Below are positions 1-25,900 of a stretch of 64,000 nucleotides of DNA, piece by piece (positions within the stretch are counted from its first letter, which is position 1; every line of letters starts with the position of its first letter). The position numbers and the translations under genes are program-made. The stretch is from Hoplostethus atlanticus. Its lineage: Eukaryota; Chordata; Actinopteri; Trachichthyiformes; Trachichthyidae. Under the pieces are notes generated by a model. It was not told where the DNA came from and did not search any database. It saw only the letters and a list, made by a program, of their open reading frames with translations. The stretch is from the NCBI GenBank assembly GCA_034670405.1, contig JAXDDX010000001.1:1941001-2005000 (forward strand), given 5' to 3'.

Positions 1-186
1 ATTTTTTGGTTTATCTTGAAATCTTGTCTTAATAACAACCTGTGTGTTTTTTTTTACTATTTTGCTCTTTATTTGATGATTTTTATATGTGCTAACAAAC
101 AAACATAAATAAGCCTGCAAGTAAATCAATAAAGAGCTGTAGCCTTTGACAACCTTGTGACAAGACTGAATTAAGCAATATTTTCA

Positions 187-14555
<14,369 letters not shown>

Positions 14556-17500
14556 GATGCGGGATAGTCCAGTTCCGATTGGGCCGGCGGGTACTTTCAG
14601 TTCCTGGAAAGTCCTGGAGGTTACAGCTGAGGTTCAAGAAGGAGGGATGAGCGCAGCAGGATAGGACACCTAGCTAGGCATGGCTAGCTACCTGCTGCAG
14701 GCAAGAGCTCTCTCTGCTGGGCTACATGTGTGTCCAGACCTGCAGTGGAGGAAGTGAGATGAGTCATGGAGATAGTACACAGTGACAGTGAGCCCTGCCG
14801 TGTACTAGCAGGGACCTTGTAACCTTAGACTCTGTCACAAAAAAAGCATACGTACTAAGTTATAGGAGTTTACTTTGTCCTAGTCCACAAAACAAACACA
14901 AAAAGAACTGACTCAGCAGTTTCTCTTTAAAGATTTTGACAAACTGAATGACTTTTGTTGAACCCTCCATGTTGTTGACCAACAGCCTAATAATTTCAGA
15001 CTGCATTGACCTGGGTCAAACTGGGTCAAACTGTATTTCTTACGATTTATTGCATTTCCTCTTTATCGGATAGCTTACAATGGAGAGAGACAGCAAAGAT
15101 GGGAGAGAGAGAGAGAGAGAGAGAGAGAGGGATGACATGCAACAAAGGTTGCAGGCTGGATTCCAGCCCAGGATGCCCTTCAAATGGTATTTATGAATAA
15201 CTCTTGAGATGGGTGAGGGTTGCCACATGAGACCATACAGCAAGGGTTAAAAAGTTGAGACAATCCAAGGAAAGTGTTTAGAAAGTCAATTTAATATGCT
15301 ATGCTTTGAGTGACAACTTTCTTGATCTGAAATGTCCTGCTGCAGAAAACTCAACTACTGCTACTGTAACACGAGGCATGTCAGTACTATCATAAAAACA
15401 TTGTCATTAACCTCGACCGACAAACTAACAGCTAAAAGAGGTTATCTTCAGTGATCTATAGCCACAGACATGCTTTGTCGAGGTCACATCTGCTGATTAG
15501 AGCTTTAACTTGTGCTTGAGCAAGAGTCCTGCTTCCTGCTGTAACCCCTGCCTGCAAATCTATAGCAGCATACTCCACGCTATTAACGTCACACAAGAAT
15601 GGGAGGGAAACAAAGGGGATTACTATTTGTGAGTACGGATTTGTAGTGAGATCTTTATGCGGCGTTGCAAATGACTATAGGCTATTACACTGTGACAAGT
15701 TCATTTCCAACAGCGTTTTCTGAAGATTTTCAACAGTAAGAAGAGCATCCTGTTGTCTTTCATGTCAAACCTGTCTGTTTTGCCAACGGTAATGTTTACT
15801 AACCTACATCAAATACTCAACCACTGACACCTGCCGTAAGGCTTCGCCATACATTAGTATAAAGGACGTTTCATCACAGAAGCTTTTAGTCAGTGTGCAA
15901 TACCAGTCAAAACTCTGTGACTGCACTGAAGGTCAGCTGCTACCACATGGATGATTGCCTTGCGGCTCGCCTCATCCCTTTCTCTGTGTATTTTCCTCTA
16001 GGGTCAGAGTCAGATCAGTGGAAAAGTCAAGTGCACTAATAACAGGAGACATCCCTAATCCAAAAGGATAGCCAAATTGACAAAACTCCTCTGAATTCAA
16101 CGACTGACGGTAAAAAGTAAAATGGATTAAAGTTTATGTCTTTAAAAATTATATATTTTTTATTGTCTGGAGACAAAGGAGTAAAAGTTGATTTTGGATA
16201 GGATGAAAACATTTTCCATCTGCCAAGTCCAAGCCGACTTTTATCCCTTGAGGATTCATGAAAAATGGATGCGCTCTAAAGGGGTTTATGGTTCAATTTC
16301 TACACTGAACCATCTACTGTAATTGGTGGCAGGATGTTGTCTAAGGGGATCGGAAAAAGTCTTTGGGACAAGAGCTGAGAGGAAACTGGAGCTCGCCACC
16401 CCCCACTATATCTGTCCTCAACTATGGATGAACTGATGACAGGAGCCACAAGCACTGCTGTCTCCCCATAGATAGAGTTTCTACCCTTAAAACTGGACAA
16501 CCGCAAGACGCACAATAAACTGTCAGACATGTCTAGACTACTGAGAAACTCTACAGTTACAGAGTATTGTGTGACTTTTCCATTAAACTGAACCTCGCAT
16601 GTCTGTTACCTGGCACCTATAGCTACAAAATATTGGATTGTATGTGGGTTAGGTTAAAATGGGGAATATTTAACTTTATTCCTCTACAAATACCAATTTT
16701 CTTCAGTTTGTATCTATTTAAGTCGACTGTATCTGACAAGTTACAGATCTAGGCCTGGTGGATTAATCAATCTGTCTATATCAAGCAAATGTTGAGTCAA
16801 TATTTGAATCAACTAATGCCGAGGGAAAGCTGCGGAGCTTGAAGGATAGTCCTATTACTACATAAACCCACCTGTAGCCTATATAAAGCAATAAAAAATG
16901 GCACGTTTCTAAAAACAAAAAGGCAACAGCAAAACATGATGTCACAAGTCTCAGAGCTTACCTTTGACACCCGAAAGCAGACCTCAACTTGTATTCACGG
17001 CAAACAAAATGTAATTATCTCTGAAGCCACGCAAAAACGTCGGCTCTTTGTGAAAAACACAAGATCCAGTTATCATTTAAAATCCCCCGGGGTGCAAAAA
17101 CACACAGCTGACCTCGAAAAGACAGCGAACGGATAATTTTTAAATCGTCTGCTGTCTGTCCGACTTGCCCCTTTGAAGTGCATCTCAGCCTCTGCCTGGA
17201 CAAACGCTGCCTTCATGTATTGTCGTAAATGTCGTAATCATGACTGGCGCGCACTTGAACTGCCCAACAAAGTGACCCATCAAATAAAACTTCAGTTACA
17301 CGCCCGATATGGGTTTTCTCTTCTCTGTTCTGTCGCTGTAGCACAAAGTAAAATAAAACAACAACCGCCAAGGCCCATTTTGTTATTATTTCCGACCAAG
17401 AGGACTTCAATTAGGCAATAACATACAAGAAGGCCTGCAATATTTTAGATCAGCACTGCTGTGATCTAAAAGCACAACATCGAGTACATTATTAATTGAT

Positions 17501-18251
17501 TCAGTTAGAACATTTGATAACAGTGTTAAACATTAAACAAATAACGCTTCTCGTCTAATCACAATGCGTGGTCAGAATCAAATGTTGTATAATGCGCGAC
17601 AAGTGAGATACAGGAAGTAAGAGTTTACGAGAAGCACATGAATGCACCACATTTTGTAGAAAGCAGCAGCTGGAGACGGCGCTGCGGACACATGTGGACG
17701 GTCGCGCGCAATCGTCCGTTTGACTCACGTCACTCATTGCCAATGTTATTGATATTGTTATTGATCTTTTAAAGGCGACACAAGTCCATCTCATCTTTTT
17801 AAGTGATACCTGCTCTTAAAAATAACCTCTGACGTAAATTAAAGTAGCTACATTATGCAATACTGTCATGTCATGTCATGATTTAAGAGATTAAGAACCT
17901 TTTCTAAATGTCTGTGTTTATTTTTGACATGTTTTATGACATTCGGGTAGTTTTAAATAAACCTTATTAGATTTAAAACATACGTGTAAGTTCACTTTTC
18001 ATGAGATGATGCAGAAGAGTTTTCACTATTAGTTTTATGAGGCTTTATAATCTGATATGTCAAAACATTACCTCTGTCAATCTGATGTCCTATGATTTTA
18101 TATCTGACTGCATTCACTTGATTTACCTATAGCGGATATCCACTACACCAATTATATCTGTAGGAGGCGCTAGACGCACACAGCTTCTCATGTTTTTCGC
18201 AAGACCGCCTCTATACTGTCCCTCGCACGTTTCCGTCGTCATTGCGAAAAC
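14556..18251. other. Intergenic region between divergent kcnq1 and mrps35
   Basis: It should hold the kcnq1 5' UTR and promoter (just right of 14555) and the mrps35 promoter (just left of 18252). It contains a (GA)n tract at 15101-15129. A possible 3' splice site on the minus strand (CACTGCAG at about 14741-14748) hints at an upstream kcnq1 non-coding exon. No other gene was recognised. Confidence 0.7.
18170..18251 (+). promoter_or_regulatory. Probable mrps35 promoter / 5' UTR
   Basis: A short GC-richer stretch directly before the mrps35 ATG, with the pyrimidine-rich CCTCGCACGTTTCCGTCGTC and no TATA box, as expected for a housekeeping mitochondrial-protein gene. The start lies in a good context, AAAACATGG. 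Placement is inferred from position only. Confidence 0.4.
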
Positions 18252-18384
18252 ATGGCTGCACACACAAGTAAGGCATTTCTGTCCTTAGGTCGAATAAATG
18301 CCCCTGGTCTTGGACTGCACAGCTCACTGAGCAGGGTGACATACGCGACAGCTCTGCCTACAAACACTTTCACTGGAAATAAAG
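18252..18384 (+). CDS. mrps35: mrps35 exon 1 (mitochondrial targeting sequence)
   Basis: Starts [20 protein letters not shown] and has no acidic residue in 44 codons, as expected of a cleaved presequence. Donor AAAG|GTGAGT; ends in phase 1. Sequence conservation with mammals is low here, as is usual for presequences. Confidence 0.85.
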
Positions 18385-18813
18385 GTGAGTTTCCCCGCTG
18401 TTGCTACACAGTTCACTCGGGTTTAGGACCGTATAGTCTAGCCTGCTAAAGTGCTAGCATGTCTGCCAAGATAACTCATCTGCTTGACATGTTTGATCCA
18501 ATATGGTCCTTTTGCCGAAGATGCTATTTTGCAGCTATTGTACGGTGGTAGCATTGGAAGATAAATAGCTAGTTGAATGTAGAAGTTTCTGAGCAACTGT
18601 AACCTAATGCATTTTTTTCCAAGCGTCCCCAGGAAAATAGTAAATTTTCAGTGTTTATGTCACTGCCTCTATATAGGTGTATGAGTGACTATTATGTTGA
18701 GAGGTTTTTGTCTTAGTGCTATTATCTCGCCACCCACAGTAGGTAGACACAGACAACAAATATAGACCGTGGGCTAAAGTGTATTTATTAGGGGTCCATG
18801 AAAACCTCTTGCC

Positions 18814-18868
<55 letters not shown>

Positions 18869-21800
18869 AAACCTGAAACACAGTTTGGCTAAAACTTAAA
18901 ACATCATTATTTCAGGCTTTCCCAACAACAGAGGCAGTAGAGGAGCCTTTGTCAGAAAACCCAGGAGAGATGTAAGTACAGTTCTTGTGGCTGTTTGTAA
19001 GGCCAAAATAGATATGATACACATCATTCCTAAACAAGAACTGAGACTGGAAATTCAGTCATCGACCCATGTTAAAGTGATTAATGTATGAGAAGGACAA
19101 TAATGATGAAGATGTCTTGAGGTATTGAGAGAAATGGTAAGGCGTTTCCTTCCATTCCCCCTGTTAATCTGTGCTTTGTGTACCAGGCAGGGGAGCCCAG
19201 GACACAAAAAATGGCAGTGGATCAGGACTGGACTGCAGTTTACCCAGCAGCAGCCCCCTTCAGACCGGGCTCTGTCCCGCTACCAGTGCGCATGGGCTAC
19301 CCTGTGAAGGGAGGAGTTCCCCCAGAGAAGAAGGGCAACTTGGAGCTGATCAAGGTCAGGGTTCATCTTGGGGTGTCCTGGTGGCTTGGTTGGCCACGCA
19401 GCTGCAACGTCATGGGTTTCGAATTCAGATTGGGACCTTAGTCATATGTAACCCCCCCCCCATCTAATCTTCCCTGTCTCTCTCTACTGTAAGCTGTCCA
19501 GTAGAGCTGAAAATGGCAAAACTAAATCTTAAAAAAAAGTCAGACTTAATTTGGCATGGGTGTCACAGAATAAGGAAGGATGTTTTACACATAGGGGTGT
19601 GTGCTGCTTTGAGGAAGACAGTTGATTACCTTTTTTCAAACTACAATAGCATATTGGCACTATAAGAAAGTACTAAAATTGATAAAACCATGCACAGCCT
19701 ACTAATCTTGACTGTTAGTATAGCTTTATACAGTTGACTGTGGACTATGCCACTATTTATCTATCTACTTCTTTTTATATAAACTCTTTATTAAATTTTC
19801 AAACAAAGGAAATATACAATTACAAATATTAACGACCACCCCCCGAAGAGAAAAAAAAAAAAAAAAAAAAAACTCTATTACACTTCCAAGTGTGGAAGTT
19901 AATCCAGAAAGTAGGAAGAATCCTTTATGTGATTCACTCAGGAACAGCTGGGAAACTGAGCCCCTCAGCCAGTCTAAAGAATGGGCCCCACATCTTATTG
20001 AATTTATTTGTCGACCCCCTAATTGTGTCTAATCTTCTCAAGGTTGATGTGGCTAAAAACATGAACAATCCGAAGGTTGTGAGAAGGGGGTAACAGAAGA
20101 TTTCCATTTCAGCAGGATTAGACGTCTGGCCAGCAAAGTGGCAAAGGCAGTCAGAGCCGCTTCTAAGGCAGAGAGTGGTGATAGAGGCAACCCCAAATAG
20201 TGCAATGAGGTTCAATCAGCTTCCCAACTGTTCCCGACCATGTCTCAAAAAGCTCAGACCAGAAGGTTTGTAAAGATGGACAGGACCAAAACATATGATA
20301 TGTGCATGTGTGACTGTCACAGATTGGGTCTACATCTCCATGGATCTCAGAAAGTCGGACCTTTTGGAAGATGAGAGCGATGGATAATTTTGCATTGTAT
20401 GAGCCCATGTTTGGCACAGAGAGGATGTATGCACTCTGTTAAGAGCTTTTTTCCAGAGCTCTTCTGCAATTTCCTCCCCAAGATCACTCTCCCATAGGGT
20501 CCTTATAGTCCAGAGGAGCCAGACATAGAGAGTGCATCTCACCATAAAGATGAGACAGCATGCCTTTCAACTTAGGGATAGGTGTGAGAAAGATGTCAAA
20601 AGGCGTGGTCTCAGGCCGGTTAGGGAACTGGGGAGATTTATTGCTGATAAAACTACGAACTTGTAGATATCTGAAGAAGTGATGTCTAGGGAGATTAAAC
20701 TTCTGTGATAACTGTTGGAAGGAGGCAAAAGTATTGTCAATGTAGAGGTCCTGAAATGTTTGGATACCACAATTGAACCATATTTTAAATCAGTCAAGGA
20801 CAGAGGAAAGGTATGATTTGCTGTTAATGGAGGATGAAATTGTTTGAAAGCCAAAGCAGCGTCTGAATTGGTTCCAGATTTTCAAAGAGGTTTTAACTAT
20901 TATATTCTTCGTCTATGGAGAGGAAGGGTATGAAGTAGGGGAGTGGGCCAGAGCTGCAAGCGACACCTGGCTTGGAAGACATGGACTATTACAAGCCAGG
21001 AAGGGGTGAAGCTGAGTGTATCTTGCTCTAACCAATATTGTATGGTTCCAAGATTGGCAGACCGATAAATCGACTTTTCTTTTGGATGTAAACGTCTGTA
21101 TTTGTTAGTATTTGCCACCCAGTATTCAGTATGACCAGTTGGATCAAGTGCAGTAGTGCTGCAGGGTATTGTTTAGAGTGCTACCTGCTCTGACGTTTCT
21201 GTGACGATGCCAGGATTACGGAGCTGCTGTGTCCAGACACCAGCTGCTTCATCTGGCCCCGGGCCACCTGCAGATCCCCTGCGTTCGCCCTGGGACAGCT
21301 GGAGCCCTGGGGTGCAGCCTAGCGATATTGATTTCATTCTCTCACTCCGCCACAGGGAGGTTAAACAGATTATTTGAAGTGCTGGAGCGCTGTGCATGCT
21401 TATATTAGCCCTTACCTTCGGTTTGTTGCTCGAAAGTTTTAGGAGATTTTTTTCTTCTTCTTATTGACAAATGCTGTGCTTGTGTAATAAAACTAGCAAA
21501 ATTGATCATCTTAATGTCCGCATTTTTTTTTTTTTCCATTTTCTGTGATAGATCAGCAGCTAAAATTAGATTTCATAATTTACTCAAAGCAGGAAAGGAA
21601 ATCGATGTAGACCGCCATCTGGTATTACGCTTCCTCGGCAGACGGTCATTATAACTGCACTGTCTGTGATGTGTCCGTTGTGCTTTGTACTGTCTGGGAT
21701 TTAAAAGTATTTAGACTGTTGTACATTGTCATGTTTTTGTTACGTGAGTTAGAAATATGTGTGTTTGAGCAGCTATATAATCACTATCTCTTTCAGATAC

Positions 21801-22913
21801 CAAACTTTCTGCATTTGACACCGGCAGCCATTAAGAAGCACTGTGAAGCTCTGAAACGTAAGCCTCTCCTTTTAATTTTGAAATGCCATTTTGTATTTTA
21901 CTTTCCAGGTTGTAGCCATTGATCGTTTTACTTCTGTTAAAGTAGATATAAAGTCCTATTGAGTTCATGAGTCATTTCTTCTGCCGTCAGCATTCTGCAC
22001 AGAGTGGCCCTCTGCCTTGGACACCGATGCCAAATGTGACGAGCACTTCCCCATCAAAATAGAGAGCACGGATTACGTGTCTGTCGGCATGTCTGTCAGA
22101 AACCCTTCCGCTCGGATTGTTCATCTCAAAGTGAGTTTCCTTTTCTTCATGGTCTCTGAAGAGATTTGGACCTGAGCTTTCCGTTTTACTGTCATGACCT
22201 TGGCTTGAACCCAGCACCTCCGATCCATAGAAAAGTGGAGAGGGGAGAAACGTGATGTATAAAATGAGATTAGAGATTTACTGGGAAGCATAATCGCCAT
22301 CTGACACGTATCTGTGCCTGTTCTAGAGATTGTTCTCCATTGTCAGCGGCAATGACCTCAAGCCTAAGAAATGCTGCCCTAAGTCCCAGAGAGATTACAG
22401 TCCTAGTACATTACATTACATTGAACATGTACTGAGGCTCTGTTGTGCTGTTATTGTGTCTTGTGTGTTTATTGTGTTTTATTTGGTTCTTTTAACAGTT
22501 CGGCCAAAGGCGACTTTCCACATGTGGCTAATGTTGTCTATTCTATTCCCACATGTGTATAAGGATGTTTTTCTATTATATTCTGTTCTGCTCTGTACAA
22601 ACCTCCTTTATAACGCTGCTGGGGCGACATGTTTACAACAATCCACAAACCATCATTGACAATTTTTGCCATTAATCACCAGCCATCTGCTCCACTGACA
22701 CTTTGCCTTAGATTATGTCGGCGAGGTAGGAATTATTCAACCATTAATCCCAGTGGATTAGGCAGAGTCAAAGATAGATTGCAGGGTAAATCCCATAGAG
22801 CCAGGCAGCAGTCCGGTTCCAGACGAGATGGACTGAGCCCGCCCCGAGCTGGACCAAGCCCAGTCCTCCATTTTCAATTTAGCCAACATTTATTCAACCT
22901 TCCCGCCAACCCC

Positions 22914-22966
<53 letters not shown>

Positions 22967-25900
22967 AAAAACTCATATACACACTGTTGTCACTTAGACA
23001 AAAAAAAAGTTGCAGTGACATTTGGGCCTTTTTTTGGTAAATGAGTGTGTGCAGTCCACTCGTCTTGAGATACAGGAGAGGAAAGCTCTGTGAGGATCTG
23101 ATCCCAGGCCAGTTGGGACATCAATGTGGTTCCAGAGGCGAGAGACGTAACTACTCCACTATCTCTGCGCATGCACCTGGGCCGGTCTACCCATTACTGC
23201 CTCACCCCACCTTTTTGTTGTCAGTGCAGGCAGTAGCTTACAAGTGCACACCCCTCCCTTATATTGCATGTACATGTGCACGGGCTTATGCCGTCATGTA
23301 CAAATAATATAATTCAAAGCCATGAGAAACAACATAATCACGGTGTAATCTCTTTTGTTTATCTATCCAATCCAATCCAATCCAACTTTATTTATAAAGC
23401 ACATTTAAAACAACACAGTTGACCAAAGTGCTGTACAATCAATCAATCGTAAAAACTTAAAAACACAATAAAACACAAGGACCAGTTTAAGAGACAGAAT
23501 GACAGTAATATAAAAGCAACAAGACCAAACAAAAAGAAAAAGCCAAGGAGTACAAATGTGTTTTGAGGCGAGATTTAAAAATTTAAAAATCCACTCCACT
23601 AAGGGCTTGCAGGTTATTCTGGGGCAGAACATGTCTGTTGTGACGACCTCTATCAAATCTACAGGGATTTAAACACACAGTTGCAGCTCTATATCATTGG
23701 AAATACTTTTTTTTATTTTTTTCAGGCTTGGTTGTGGTTTTGATGTGTGCATTAATCTCGCTGCCTCCTGCCTGCACATAATCCATCACAAAGCTTTATG
23801 TGGGAAAGGATGTAGATGTTTTACATAGACTTATTTCCGGTTCAAGAAACTGCAGCCTGTTTTGTTTCTGTGTTGATACGCTGCGTCATTGTCATCACAG
23901 GTGAAGCTCTCCTGTTTGAACCTGGACGACCACGCACGGAAGAAGATGCTCAAACTGGTTGGGGAGAGATACTGCAAAGACACTGATGTCCTCACCATTA
24001 GAACTGACAGGTATACGTCTTCGTTCAACCAAAGTTATAACATAAGAAATAATAAAATAGAGTGGTGCAGGGATGACGTATTTTTGTAGGCCAACCCGGA
24101 AGTTGGCATCGCCCTGGTTCCCTCGACAAAGCCAAGATAATCTTCACAAATGAACACCACTTTTATGATTTTTGAATAGGGTTGGGAACCGAAACTCGGT
24201 TCCAAATTAGAACCGAATCCAAAATGCCGAGTACCGGGTACCCGAAAAAAAAAGTTGAATTTCGGTTCTGCTTATCGGTTCCGAAAAGAGATATAAATCT
24301 TTATTATTGCAAACAAAGGCTATATGTCTGCAAGGACGTGGCGGCTACCTGCCAGTTTTTTTATTTTTTTTATTTTTATCTGCCAGGACCTGTCTACTTC
24401 ACGCATCAACGCAACGTGTCCATTTGTTTTCATACGATAGATGGGCCGCGGTAAACGGTCAAAAGTGTGGCTTCACTTTGTAAAAGAAAGCGACGACAAG
24501 GCTAAGTGCAGTAAATGTGGGAAATGTATTAGCTGCAAGGCAGGTTGCACCTCAAATCTGACCAAACATTTAAGGCAGCACGGCATCGATTTGAAAGAAT
24601 GTACCGTGTTTGATGTCTTGCGGTCTCCGAGTGCGAGTGTGTCAGCCAGCGCGAGCACCTCGCAAGCACCTCCAATCAGGCCTCCAGTAGAGCCAAGGAC
24701 AGCAAGCCGCGAGACACCGTTCTCTTTGGCAATGAGAGGAGTTGTGACTGTGAGTGTGGGTTTCCTTTTGTCTACCTTAGTTTAATTAACTGCTCTAGAT
24801 TAGTCCTTATCTATTATTTATTTAAGTTTTTTTTTAATGCACGTCTGTGGATCATACGTTTTTATTGTATGTATTTACTTTGTTAATGATCAGTAACGGT
24901 TAAAAGAATAAAGATATTTTTGTTATCTAAACATTTGACCTCTTTTTTTTACCATATTGGAATCGAAACTCGGAATCGATAAGAACCGGAATCGATAAGC
25001 AGAACCGGAACCGATAAAATTCAAACGATACCCAACCCTATTTTTGAAGCATAAATGCAATCGCCAGAAGTAAAAAGCTAACGTTAGGCTAACGAACTAC
25101 ACCACGGTCGCATGACTTCAACGTCACCACCACTAAAAATACTATAAATTGATAAATCTACCAGTTGGAAAGTTTGAGTTAGAATAGTTTGGAAGAGCGC
25201 GAGTATAAACACAACTAGGGGCTGTAAAGGCGGACTAGTGAGTAGATGAGTTACAGTGTTTGGCGTGATGCATTTAATGTCCCCGACAACCTCTGTAGTC
25301 TCATTTAGACACTTGTTAGCGACCGCCTTTTTTAAGACACGTAAAAGCTTCAAAATTCACGAGTTAGTGACGTATTTTATGTCGTAGAACAAAACGTGAA
25401 AACCTCTTAAGCTTGTGTTAACCACAGACCTTATTTCAGGCATCTAACCAAAAACACATTCAAAAAAGAGTGCAAAAATGCTACCTCATTTCCTGGTTTT
25501 AGGACTAATCCCTGCACCACTCTATTAGGAAGAAAAATAAGAAAAAGTTTTCGTTGCCTAATATTTTTGTCCCTTTACCCCTCTCTCCACCAGCTGCCCG
25601 TTAAGACAGCAGAATTATGACTACGCTATGTACCTCCTAACTGTCCTCTACCACGAGTCTTGGGTAAGTTCAGTTCCTGGACCATCCATCAATAATCTAG
25701 GTTGACCAACATGAGCTCAGTTTCCCCCCTTTTAAAATGCAATGAGCAAATCTGTCATTTATTTATGGTTGTTGTCCGTGTCGAAGAACCTGATACAATC
25801 AACCACCCCACTTGCCGCTCCACCTCTAATAATAGGTGGATAACAGATGGATAGGAAAGCTGCCGATGAACCGTAGACACCTGATAGTGGTTGGTCAGCT

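Larger units (their letters stand above)
24058..25524. mobile_element. Outer inverted-repeat DNA element in mrps35 intron 6 (split by a hAT insertion)
   Basis: Left end TAGAGTGGTGCAGGGATGAC (24058-24077) and right end CTAATCCCTGCACCACTCTA (25505-25524) are inverted repeats with two mismatches. A TA occurs at both outer edges, compatible with a TA target duplication. About 0.6 kb remains once the inner hAT element is removed. No transposase was recognised. The superfamily is unassigned. Confidence 0.75.

Noticed and set aside
21173-21397. Possible further coding part of the L1-like element or a separate gene
   Set aside because: The 74-codon frame has no L1 motif and no splice signals; left unassigned.
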